From positions 103,939,995 to 104,003,994 of the forward strand of contig NC_134455.1 in NCBI RefSeq assembly GCF_047948215.1: a stretch of DNA of 64,000 nt. The letters are read 5' to 3'. The notes beneath the pieces are model-generated. The model was not told where the DNA came from and did not search any database. It worked only from the letters and a program-made list of their open reading frames with translations. The DNA is from Lycorma delicatula. Taxonomy: Eukaryota > Arthropoda > Insecta > Hemiptera > Fulgoridae. Position numbers and translations under genes: made by a program. This document shows positions 26,201 through 39,500 of the stretch, in pieces (positions within the stretch are counted from its first letter, which is position 1; each line of letters opens with the position of its first letter).

Positions 26201-29200
26201 AGCCGCAACTCGTAAATGAAGCATTTTAGGACATTTGTTTATATGAACTTTTCCATTATTTTCACAAGTAGAATTAGTTATGAAAGTAGGTTAGCACAAA
26301 TATCTTCTACCACGTTTGTAGCAAATTTTATGTTTTAACCAAAAAATTGTTCAATCTGTATTTAATTACTCATAGCATATTCACTAACTAAAAGGCTAAA
26401 TTATAAGTCTTTCACAGTTTCTTTCACTATTTTTCTCTCATTGTCCAATTTGAAAAGTATGAGGAAAACCTAGTAAAGGTTTCATTAAAATCAATTTTTT
26501 TTAATAAATTCTATAATCTACAATTTTTAACTTGAAGATTTATAAGAAATTTTAACAAAAACAATTGAATGAAAATTTTTCCTAAAAGTTTTATTACGTA
26601 AATACTACTAATGTGTAAGTTTGTAATTACACGTTTCAATTTAAACTGTTTTGCAATAGTGTGATAATGCTATACCCTTCAGAAGAAGAAACAAACACAA
26701 GCTAGCATTTTTTAGCTACTTTTTTTTTTTAATAGGCGATTTCTGAGTAAAAAAGTTGCTTGCCAGATAAATATAACAATAAATAAATATTTTATTTGTG
26801 TCAGTGTCCGTAATACATTACACAGCACATATCAGGAATAAGTAGCTGTGCTACCCCACATGTAGGAAATTCAATAAATTTTCAAGTCCAAGCAAGACTT
26901 TATTTGCCAGTTATATTGCATGATGGATGTTCAAATCCAGTATAATTAAATTATTTATAATTGTAATTTCAATATTCTTGCTAGTTTACTTAATTGTTTG
27001 GGTTAAATTACTATTATTTTCTCAATTTTGGTCTACTGCAGACACATAATTTCCAACTTATAATTGTTAACTGAAATCAGTTTAATACATTCAGAGAAAA
27101 AATTCAATACTGAAACATGAATACTCACTTCTAAATATAAGTATTGCCTCTGTACATTTAACACAGCCTCTAACACTTCCATAACTAAAGATAATCCTTT
27201 TTCCCAAAAATCCACAGTTTTTATAAATGGTTCAACAAATCTGAAAATAAACAATTTCACTTAAATGTGAACTTTAAAAAAAGGTTGAAAAATCAAGTTT
27301 ATGAAACTTATTTGATCAGACTATCATTTTAAACTCCAAATTTACTTTCATGAAAGCAGAAATGACTATCAGAATACAGAAAACAGAACAAAAGTGCTTA
27401 TTAATAATTTACGATTTTTATAGGGAGTTTATTACTGAATCCATTTATAGCATATTAAGTTCATTTGTTCATGAATTGTTCATTTGTGTGTATGAATGTG
27501 TATTGTCACCTGAGGAAGTTTAGAAAATTCTAAGTGGAATGTAGTGAATTTAATTTATAAGTTTGCATAGTTGATTGGCTAACCCAAGAGATTAATAAAG
27601 ATAATATTTTTAAATAAAATGTGTCTTGTTATATTTAATTTTATCCAATCAAGAGAAAAAGAAACTTAAATAAATTACATTTAGGTTATATACACATATT
27701 TATATAGCCTATGACACTCCCAGTAACTTAAGAATTCCAATACAGGATTATACATCTAAATCGGTTCCGCTGTTGAGCTGCTATGGTGGGACAAACATAC
27801 GTATATACACCCTAAATACATTACACTCCTTTTTGGGGAGTCATGTAATAAAGCATCTCTAAACCTGCTTGATTATTTTTTAAAAATTATTCTGAAACAT
27901 GTTCTATGAATGGAAGTAACAACTTTAAGAATCTATTATATTTTAAAATTAGTAAATGTCCTAAAATACATAAATATTGAAAATATTCTTTTCCTGTTGT
28001 TTTGAAGTACACTTACTTTGCACTTTATTGGGACCTTATATTGTTAATAATTTTAAAGCATGAAAATTTACTCCAACTAAGCTACTACCTTAACAATATG
28101 CTCTGTTTACCAGAATCAAAAGCCTTTGTGTGTGGTTAATAATATTTGTAACCAAATTTTTCAAAACTTTATGCAAGTAAACAGCTAATACTGAACTTGC
28201 ATTGTCTCTGAAGCTATGTTGATGTGATTCAAAAATGTTATATTTATTGTGAAAGTTCGTAAAATGGCAATAAATAGGTTTTTAAAAAAAATTTGGACCC
28301 AAGTTATTGTCATCATCTTTAGCATAATTTGACTTGACGTATTCACAAGCACCAAGTAAGTAACTTTCCCATTCCGCTAACAGAAGTTTGAAAACAGAAT
28401 CTAGGTCCCTCAGCAGATCTGGAGCTGTTCATTACAATGTTCTTTATATTGTTAACTGGTCCCGTCATTATTATTTCCATTGGTTACAAAATCAGTCGAG
28501 TTATGTTAATGTCTTGGTGCAATATAGATTTCCGTCTTGTATTTGTTAGATATCGTCAGGTAGTTTTCTTTTTCTAGGATCTGATGAGGCCATGTTTTCG
28601 TCAATATAGCTAGTCTGTCCAAGTCTGTCATTATTTTGTTGAATAGTGTTTGTAAATTGTTGTATTTATTCTTCTTTAAGTTTAAGTTATATTTTTTTGT
28701 TATAGTTTTCCATTTATTTTCATTGTATGAAGGTCCGCCTCTGTTGTTGAATACATCGGTGCAATTCTCCAATATTATTTCCTTAATTTCCAATATCTGG
28801 GGTACTGAATAAAGTTGCTTATTGTCAGTAATACAACTAATAATTATTTATCTAATAATCCATATATAACTGCCCTTCTTCCTCTTCCTCCGGTTCATTG
28901 TTAGGTTATGTGTCTATCAGACAAGTGTAATACAGTTGTTTCTCCAATGAGGGAAGGTAATTTTTCTTCAACAAAGGGTCTGTAAACGTAACCTGTCAAC
29001 CTATTTTTTAAATACTTTGGTACAATCAATTTTCTCATTAATATTTCTGCTAATACATTTACACTGAATATTTTTTGAAAATACTTCGCCACAATATGAG
29101 GATATTAATGGGAAAGTGAATGAGAATTTCATGTATCATTTATCCAATTTTTTGTGAATGACACTCATCAGAAAAAATAATTTTATTTAGTCATAATATG

Positions 29201-30399
29201 TTTATATTTTATTGCAACCAATAACAGAAGTACACATGGTTTTTAAAGTCTTGGGGCTTTAAACTTTGAACTTTTTCCAAGCGATAAGTCTACAAACCTT
29301 TATGAGGTAATAATCCCCAAATTTGGGCTTTACAAATAATAAGTATTTGAAATTTCTGTTATTCTGATGTATTTGCTGATATTCTTCTAATACTTGCATT
29401 TGGATTATCTGTAGCATAATTGAGTACATTAACTTGTCTATTAGAAAGTCTTTTTCTTCCTGCATGGACATTTGGAAAAAAACTTGTTTTTCTTAATTCC
29501 CTGAAGGTATTTTGAAAAGTTGAAAAGTGTCTTTATTTGCAATCTTCTTTCTGGAAAATGATGTTGATATTCAATTACAGAAGTCCTTGGATTCGCATTA
29601 CAACAGTTGTACACAAAGACTATATTTGAGGAATAAACATAAAACTATGAAGTGAAAACAGGCACAACATTGTCAAGACTGCACAATTTTTGTCATTCAC
29701 TTCATTCACTCATCTCAGCTGTTTATCAATCAATTTGAATAAATGAAATGTCATTTTGTTCAAAATAAAAAGGTTAACATTTGATCTAATAAAACATAAT
29801 TAGTACAGAAACAGTGCTATTAATATTTACAAAGCTATTAATGATTAAAAACATTTAGTCATTGTGGAATTTTCAAAGATAAAATCTTTGAAATTATTTG
29901 TTAAGTAGAAGATGTGTAGAACAGAAGTGTGTAATGCCAAATTTCATTTAATTATCTTAATGTATTATTAAGATAAGAAAATAAAAAAGTGTAATAGGGC
30001 ATTTATCAACATGAATGTTTTTGTTTATCTGATGTTCTGAATTTATCCATTAAGTCGACACTTATGAGATACTTTAAGGCATACTATATTATATCAATTT
30101 GTATCAGCTAATTTATTTATAACACCAATTAAACAAATTCTAAATTGTTAACTATTATCCTTCTATTAATAAATATTAATTTCTGATAAATGAATTTAAG
30201 ATAGGAACTAGCCCTTATGATTTGATATATTATTATCAATAGTCATTTGAGTTTGATCAAGATTAGATAAAACAAGGTGTACACTGTGATGCTAGTATAA
30301 ACCCTAGTTGGTTTTGTTTGTATATATTTATAAACAGCTAAGCTAACTACATGTAATTTTCTTTAAATAAAAAAAGTCTCATACTTTTCACTATTTTTT

Positions 30400-30430
<31 letters not shown>

Positions 30431-33400
30431 CAAAAAAACAACTTAACCACCAAACACAGTAATATAGATTAAACTAGGTTATAGTAAAATAGATTCTATT
30501 ACTGTGTTTGGTGTTTTAGAAGTCTGGAATTTATAAAAGTTATTTTATTTAATAAAGCATCTAAATTGTAAAAAAAAACCATCAGTTTCTCTATATGGAC
30601 ATCTACATATAATTAAAATAGCAATGGACATCTACATTTCAAATAGAAAAATATTTTATTATCAATTGTTTATTTACACATTACCATTTCTATATCTTTT
30701 TGAATGTTTAAGTTGGCCGCCTTGATCAAATAATACTTCATTTCACTGTTCTTTAGTCCTGTGTTGTCTGTTCAGGTTACTGTAAATATAGTGTTGGCCA
30801 AGGCTAGCAGAGGAGACAAGAAGTGTTATGCAAGATGCTTCTTTAAACACAGAACAGTTGTCACAGAGCTCCAAGAATGATTGGTCATGTCAGGTTAGAA
30901 TACATCCACTACAGGTTATGTTAATTTTACCTACATCAAGCAATAAACTAAAGTAGTTTATTTTTAGACCTCTAAAAAACAATCCTTCAAATTAATCTTC
31001 AGTAATAAAAATATGGTTTAATAACAAAAACATTTTAAAAACACTTCATTCCTAAATTATTAATTTAGTTGTTGAACAATATGTCCTGTCCTTGAACTTA
31101 AAATCATTTTAATTAATGAAATCCAGTTTTATCCTTGATATTACAAAATGTTATTTTTACATCAACATTACTAAATTTCTGTAATTGGATCACATGGGTA
31201 TTTTCAATAAGGATCTATCTAGTACTCAACATTTTGTGAATATATAATAATCTGATGCAGAAAAAATATAAGATTAGCAACCATACCTTGTGGATTTCAT
31301 AGAGCTTAGAGCAACTAAATTTTCTTCCAGAGCTTGAAATATGTCATCAACAGCCTTAATTCGATAAATTCCTTTATCTTTATGAGGAACCATATCCAGT
31401 ACAACATTGTCCCATGTTTCTTTAATTACTTTCAATCCCTGTTAACAACAGAAACATAATGTGTAATAGTTATTTTATATGTTGATTTTTAAAGAGCTTT
31501 TTCTGATTACAATGTAATAATGTCTGTAACAAGTATATTACTATTAAATAGTTGTGACCATTAAAAACAATTTGTGACATTTTATTGCTAAAATCAGAGA
31601 GTTGGGATATTAACAAAAATTTCAGACACAACATAGGAGCACTATCTGAAATAAAAAAATATTAAAGAATGGTAAATAAAACTAAAAATGGCAGGAAATA
31701 CTTGAAACCATCTGTTAATTAGCTGACAAGATATAGTGATGAAAGTGATTAATGGAATCAGGTTACTTTTTCTCTAAGTTCAAAGCAATCATTCATGTTT
31801 TATTTAAATACAAATAATCCACAATGCTGTTCAGAGCCGAACTGTGAAATCTTTTGCATTAAATTATCTATAGCATTGTTATAATTTTGTAGTCTGTCAC
31901 AAACTGATGACAATAGTTATTTGAAGCAGTTTCCAATGAGGTAACATCCACAATGACGATCTATTAAAATACCACATTGTAAAGTAAGAGAGTTCAAATA
32001 ACACTAATCCCAGATTAGTAGTCTTCAACCCACCAGCTTGTCTAGTGGTGAACATGTCTTCGCAAATCAGCTATTTTGAAGTCAAGAGTTCCAACGTTCA
32101 AATCCTCGTAAAGGCAGTTACTTTTATAGATTTGAATACTAGATCATGGATACCAGTGTTCTTTGGTGATTGGGTTTCAATTAACCACACATTTCAGAAA
32201 TGATCAAACTGAGACTGTACAAGACCACACTTCACTTACACTCATACATATAATCCTCATTCATCCTCTGAAGTAATACCTGATGGAGATTCCCGGAGGT
32301 TAAACAGGAAAAAACAAGATTAGTGTCTGGTGACAGACTACAAACAACAAATGTGCAAAAACTCACTGGATTATTCTTTGTTGTTAAACCAACATAAGCC
32401 TTTCAGATAACATGTTATCAGATAACATTAGGCCATTAGTTGATCACATCCTGATCCTGACGGGGAAGATCCCGCCATGTAACAATTCCGGTTGCCATGC
32501 CACCCCCTCTGTACTTAGTCCTGATGGGCTTTACTAGAGGTCATCTTCTGAACCCACAAACTGTATAATAACTCTCAGTTAACAGCTTGGCTGCCATCAG
32601 GATGCCACAGATGCAAATGCCATTAATGACATTTCCATTGGTGTAAGAACGTACTATCAATAATCACAAAACAGAACCAAAAACAAACTACTCAAATGAA
32701 CAGAACTGAGTAGAAATAAAATATTTAAATTTTGAGCTATAGCCCCATTAACGAAATAAAACGAACATCACAAAATAACAGAACAAAAACAAAACAAAAA
32801 AAGCAAACAAAACTACGGAGTGCCTATCTTGGTGACAAGAGAATGCCCAAGCAGCCCCTAACCACCTGGGTAACTGGAACTCCCACTCATGCCCTCCGCA
32901 ACTTGCTGAGGAACCAAATTTTCATGAAGTTCTACACAATGGACCATTCAGCCTGGCTTCTCCAGTTAACATTTAAATCTAAAATAGACCCAATATCCTC
33001 GAACTACCTCACTACCTCTAATCGTGTTTCATCATCGATGACAGACAAATAAAACATGAAAGGAATCAACTAATATGCCACATCACAGACACAGACCTAA
33101 ATCAGCCAGGTTGAAATAAGCCAATGTATCCCTAAAAGTACCACGGCCTGAAAGAAACTGAGTTATATACTTGTTAGGAGAGATGCCAAGAGATACCCCA
33201 CAGATTCCTCACATCAGGGAAAAGACCATGTGTGTAACACCCATCAGCTGTCTCATCCCACCTAGTCTGCCACAATTGAAATCCATTATTTTCAATCTCT
33301 CTAACTGTAGCAGAAATTAGTTGACCCAAATTCTTATAGCATTGACGCTCAAGCACAAGAACATCAATAAGGTTTTATTCCAGCAATCACCAGGGTAGCC

Positions 33401-33504
33401 TCATGAGAAATTGTATGGTAACCACCTGTCACTGTAACAACAAAAGGCGCTGGGCCCTCAACAAAATGTTCCCATCCGCTATAAATTTTGGCCTATCTGA
33501 CACT

Positions 33505-33545
<41 letters not shown>

Positions 33546-36500
33546 ACACACACCTTTTTAAAGAATATTCATGGTCTTAAAATTCAGACCCCAATCCAGA
33601 TATTAACCACACGTTGAATACAAAAAAAGACACTACTGGCCTTCTTTCTGACATACTGCAGATGCTCCTTAAAACAAAAATTTTCATTAAGGAACACCTC
33701 AAGGTACTTCTGAACTTGAACATATCGTATTTGTTGGCCTGACATTGAAAGCTTAGCTCCCTATACTTCGAAGTCAAATCTGCTTGCCCCTCAGAGTACT
33801 CTCAGTTTGAGAGGACCTCCGTAAACGGAGAACAGATGACTTCAGCTCAGTAAGTTCCCGTGTCCACCAAGAGGGCACCCTCTCCGGACCCAAACTGTGG
33901 GGAATGGAACGCTCAGTGGCATCAATGAAAGCTGCCAATAACTGACCTGCCTGGTCTTCAAGATCAAGAATATCCAATCAAGATCAAGAATTGTAACAAG
34001 CCTTTGCTAATTGACTTTTCTGTGCAGAAAACGCCCCTGCTGAACTGGGAAATTATACCTATATCAATCACTCAGGCCACCAGTGATCTTGAAAAGTAAG
34101 TTGATGGTCACTAGAGCAATCATCGACAACCTTCCAACCACAAACACATGCGGCAATATATCTTCCAACCATGACATCAATATTATTGGTGCCAACAAAT
34201 TGCCTCCTACCGTCCACCATGCCAGTATATGTTGGCAGCTCACCAGAAACATTGAAAACTTCTAAGTCATGCTAGATGACAAAACCTTCAATTGCTTCAC
34301 CCCTCTCATCGATATAATCACCTAGTCATGTAAGAGATTTAGCATTAGCATCGGGACCAATAACAACAGAACTATGCTCTGAAAACTGAAGAATTTGCTC
34401 CCAGACCTCAAGGTGATGGTCAGCAGGGTCCTAAAACTGGAAATAAGAACTTACAACATATAGATGTAAGTTCTGAATATACCTTAACAACAACATTACT
34501 GTTAGAGAGCTGCCGCAAGAAGGCACAACTTATTTCTCTTTTGCACAAAACAACGAACATGTTGTCAGAACCACAATAAAATCGCTTCCATCCTGCCAAA
34601 ACCAGGAGGTCACCAGATGTAATATACAGATGCTGCAACAAAACAACATCTAGGTTATGACCTAAGGCCACTTCCCCTGATGTGATTTGAAAAATATAAG
34701 CATCCTATGCATTCAACTGATGGAAACTAACCAATAAGAGAATTAAAATAGATCTCAACAGCTCTCAAATATGATCTACACTCCTTGCTATCAACAGAGT
34801 GCTTATGATCCTTCCTCAACCTTTAACAAATTATACATGATGGAGGATCAGCCTTTTTGGGACAGTCCTTGTGCTTACATCCCAGGTGATTTGTCAAATA
34901 AGTTGTTGTTTTCTTTTTTCTGACATGTAAGACATCATACACAGTATAAATACAAAATATATTTTAAGCCTAAATTGAAAAAAGGGAAATGATTAACAGA
35001 GACATTTAGCAAAGGCTTGGCCTAATGTCTGTGATAAGTATAAAAAGATATATATTTCTAATGTCAAACTTTAATTTAGATTTTTAAGGAAATTGCTTAA
35101 TACTTGTTTACATAAATATAGGTGATTTTAGAAAGCAAGTTTATGAGTTAGAATGCCTCTTGAATAAAGAATCTGGTAATGTAGAAGTAGCCATTTCTTA
35201 ATTGCAAACTAGCTAGTGTTTTTTGTTGCAAATGTTTTGGGTTAGGTGGCATAGCTACTTATGCTAAAAGTAGTATTATATCTTATTAATAGTTTTTCTA
35301 ATGAAATTTAAATAGAAATAGCTTTAAATGTAAATTTGGGAACTGAAACCAAATTAAATTTTCAAAACCACCAATGGAGGATTTAATTAAGTTTAAACCA
35401 CTATTGCATTTTAAATAACTAATAAGAAGGGTGGGGAATTTTATAATTGCAGGAGATCTTAATATAAATGCTATAGCCAATAAATCAAGTAAAATTAAAA
35501 AAGTATTCGTTTACAAAATTCAATGTAATGTTACAAATATTTCTTCTACAGCTGCACTCTTACATAAGTATAAAATACTGTCAAGTTGTGAATAAGAACT
35601 TTATTATTTCATACTAAGTTGAAATAATATTTTCTGGAATAAATTCAACTGATGTAACTCAGTTAACTGTCGCAATGTCCTTTACTTTTCTTTTTACTTG
35701 ACTTATTGAGCCATGTGGAATTTTCTCTACTTTTTCAACAGTATGTTAATTTCATAATCATAGTTGGGAAAGTAATAAAAATCATATTCTGCATTGTCAA
35801 AATCCTGCTCTATTTCTCAACAATTTATTTCCATAAAGACTCATAACCATGTAGTCATGAACAATCTTCTTCCATCATGGTGTTGAAAACATTCATACTA
35901 AATGTTGCTATCATTGGTATTATAAAAAAGTATTAAAAAATAAAAAATATAACAAAAAATAATCTTGATATGGTTGTGACTGAGGAAATAGATCTTATTT
36001 GAGAAAATCAACTATGCAAGAAGATTACGTGACAAAGGGTATGATGCCGCGATTAAGGGCACTAATGTGCAGACGTACAGCAGGTAGATTAGAGATTACA
36101 GATCATAGTTTCCAAGAAGAATAGAAAACTGAAATCATACATATCTAAAAGCTGTATGGTAATCTGTTAACTTTAAAAATCGGTTGTTGGAGATGTGATA
36201 AAGGTTATTGCAGAGTGTTCTTTTTTAGTAAAATGATTATCTTTTCTCTAATAAATAAATTTCTTTTAAATATTCTGTTTTTATAAATATTGGTATTTTG
36301 GAAGTTGTTTTAACCCTAACAATGCTAACTCCTTTTTTACATTTATAACACAAAAATAGTATAAAAATAAATTCTATTATTTATTAGTAATGGCTTTACA
36401 ACACGTACTAATTTTCATGCATGTGATTAGAAATGGTAATTTAAATAATCTTATTAAAGAAAAACATGTAAATAGTAGTAAGTGTGAGTAAAAATCTAAG

Positions 36501-39500
36501 AATCTTGCTTATTTGTAATACAAGATATTCCCTAAAAATCCATACCTAAAATTTTTTGTAAACATAGTAAAGTACTCTCAAATTACAATTACAAATTCAT
36601 AGCTAAAATAACCATAACTCTCAAATGTGATTATTTTGTGAAAGAAAGAGCCTAAGTGATTCAGCTACAGGGCTGAATACATGACACGTATAGACTAATT
36701 AGAGTAAATTATCATCAAGCACTCCATCATGAACTTATGTTTAGAAAACTTACATTCTCTATTTGCATTTCTCTTGTTGCAGCATCAGAAATTTCATTTA
36801 TACTCTCAGCAAATTCTTGCAAATTTAATTTTATAACAGCTTCAAGACTGAATGAGGGAGAATTCTGATCGAAGTCCCTGTAAGTAATAAATAATAGATT
36901 ATTAAAATTAAAAATTTCACTGAATTTTAACATGACATAATTATATTACCTCTGCTTTATTTTAAATTGAGATATATTTTATTAAATAAGAGCTGCTTTA
37001 ATATAAAATCAAAAGTGAGTGACTGTAAAAATTATATTACATTAAAATAATAAAATTACATATATGTATTATTTTTCCACAGTTTTCATTTACTGCAACA
37101 CATTTTTCACACTGTTCTATGGCTTTATTATTCAGTTTTCAAAAAATTTTCCTGCAATTGATTTAAATAAATTTAGTTTCTTTCAGTTTCTCAATAATAA
37201 TAATAATTCCTTGGTGTGCAAGTCCAGATTTATGGATTGCTTGGACTGTTTGAAGGTTTCCCAATGAAAATACTTGAACCATTTTTATTGCAGTATGAGA
37301 GTGAGTATTGATGTACAAAAACAAAATACCATTAGACAGCTTTCCGCATAAGTTTTTTTAAGTTTCACAATAAATATCAGAATTTACAGTTACTATCACA
37401 ATCAAGGAACTCAATAAGCAGTATCCTGTTTGTTGTCTCATAAAATAGTGGCCTAAACTTCCTGTTGAATGTTGTTGCATAAATTTCTTGAGCCTCAGAG
37501 ATGATGAGTACAACTATTTCATTACTGCTGCTATGTTTCAATTTTAGTGTATGGTATCAAAGTCTCATAAATGTGGTTAAGCAATTCATCTTCACTTTGA
37601 TAACACTGAAAAAAAGAAATTTAGCAATACATTTCTCATGTCAATGTTTTTGGTATTCATTTGGCCCATAACTGTTACTGTTATAATTTTGTACTGACAA
37701 GTGGCCATTATGTTTTTCATAGTGAACATTTCTCTCATCTCAAAACAAATAACATCATTTTTTAAGTTTACCTTTACACACAACATTTGGTCCTTCATCA
37801 TTGGAAATTTCTTTGTGGTTGCTCTTTGCTGTTAAGAAACAAATTACTGTTCAAAAACACTTGATGAACTATTTATTTTAGCACTCATTTCAATTACATT
37901 AAACTTAGCAATTAATACAAATTTAACAGTCTGTTTTATTTGTGATTACTCATTCATTATTAGTTGGTCATTATTATAGAAAGACAAGTCATAGTTATAT
38001 TTATAATAAATATAATAGTGACTAGTAATTATTAGTCAGTTATATTTGTCGTACAGATGACCAACTTCTCTCATACAAATAAATATGCTACACAAGAATT
38101 ATCAATTCCTAAGTATAAAGTGACAAAATTGAAACAGTTCTTACTACTTAAGAAGAATGTATTACACAATGATTATTTCTGATCATTTGCACAGACTTTT
38201 GTATAATAAAAATGAATTTTATTTTTACTTCATAAAATTCAGTGAAAAATAAACAATCAGTAAGGCAATGCTTACACTACTTACATTTCTTGCACTACTT
38301 TATTGCTTAGGTGGATTAATTTATTTGAATAATTAACACACATAAAATAAAAAAAATATTAATAATTCTCAATAAGTTTAAATATTTACACGTTAACAAT
38401 TTGTTTAACTGAATTCCAATGTCGTTCTCTCATTGCAGGATTCTTCAGATCTGTAATAAGTGGAATTACCCTCCTAAATATATCAACGCGGTTTCTAGTA
38501 TGTTCAATAATTTCCCAGTTACGATCTCGAAGATCTCTTGCAAGTTGTGTAAGAGTACGATAAAGTTCATTTGCTGTGGTTTCCATCTCATCAGCTTTTA
38601 GTTCCCAGAAGTTTTCTTGCTTATACTTCAACCAGAGTTCATCCCATTGTTTAGCCATCTCCCAAATGCTGATAATCAAATCCAGCTCCTACAAAAGTTT
38701 ACATAATTCATATAACATATTTAGCTGGCATTAAAGAGTAAGCAGTTTAATAATAAATATATTATTACTTCATTCTAGTTTAACATATTAGCTAGAGTAG
38801 AAAAATCTTGTTTTCAAATTCTCTCAAGCATGTTAAGCAAAAATTAGTTAAAAAGTGTATGGAGTGCAAATTGAGGATGGACACACAGCAGAGGCAGCAA
38901 ACAATTCATACATCAACATACCAACTGGTGTAATTCTATATACATAGGATCTGTACTTCTTTTCTACCTTTTTGAAACCACATAGATCGGCATTTGAATT
39001 TTCATTTGAACTGAAAGATAGAGCAGGGAGGTGAACATTCATCAAATTCAGTTTAAAACTCAAGAAATGTATAAACTTCTAAGACAATATAACACAGCCA
39101 AGTTAAGAGAAGCAATAAATTAGGAGATATGGCACTTTCATCTCAAAAGGGGCAGAATTCCTGGAGGATGAAAAAAGAGAGGGAGAATCCTGCACTAGCA
39201 AAACTCTTGAAAATGTGAACAAATTTCATACCACAGGGTCAGACTGTTAACGTCAAGTTCTTCTCTTACATATTGAGACATCTGAGGGAATAAATTCAAT
39301 GCAAATAAGCTAAACTGTATGATGCAGGCAAATAAGTGATACATCACACCTAAAGTTTGTTACAAAATGCGTAACAATTTTGGCTGCAACAGCAAGATCA
39401 TTCATTGCTTTACACCATACCACTGTATTTAGCACCATAATAAAGAAACTTTTCTTCTTGAAACCGGTGAAGGCTCAACATTTTAACATTATAGAGAAAA

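Larger units (their letters stand above)
32440..34915 (-). mobile_element. R1/LOA-like non-LTR retrotransposon, copy B, 5'-truncated and dead
   Basis: On the minus strand: end of gag (about 34915-34780), endonuclease (34671-34080), linker (33977-33774), reverse-transcriptase C-terminal half (33777-33120), 3' region (32660-32440). The reverse-transcriptase palm is missing, so an internal deletion lies near 33780-33980. It shares gag, endonuclease and 3' region with copy A (about 49700-52160, +). The 3' region contains GGTTCAGAAGATGACCTCTA and GGGATCTTCCCCGTCAGGAT. It lies in the intron between dynein exons 11 and 12, sense to the gene. Confidence 0.78.

Noticed and set aside
32037..32110. Possible functional tRNA gene at the head of SINE-1
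   Set aside because: Same reasoning: tRNA-like promoter only, followed by a conserved SINE body shared with another locus.
32732..33052. 106-codon plus-strand open frame
   Set aside because: It lies antisense over the 3' part of copy B and begins in a low-complexity lysine/asparagine-rich run; no motif.
33505..33553. CRISPR-like array
   Set aside because: It is a simple CA dinucleotide run; no spaced direct repeats occur anywhere in the window.
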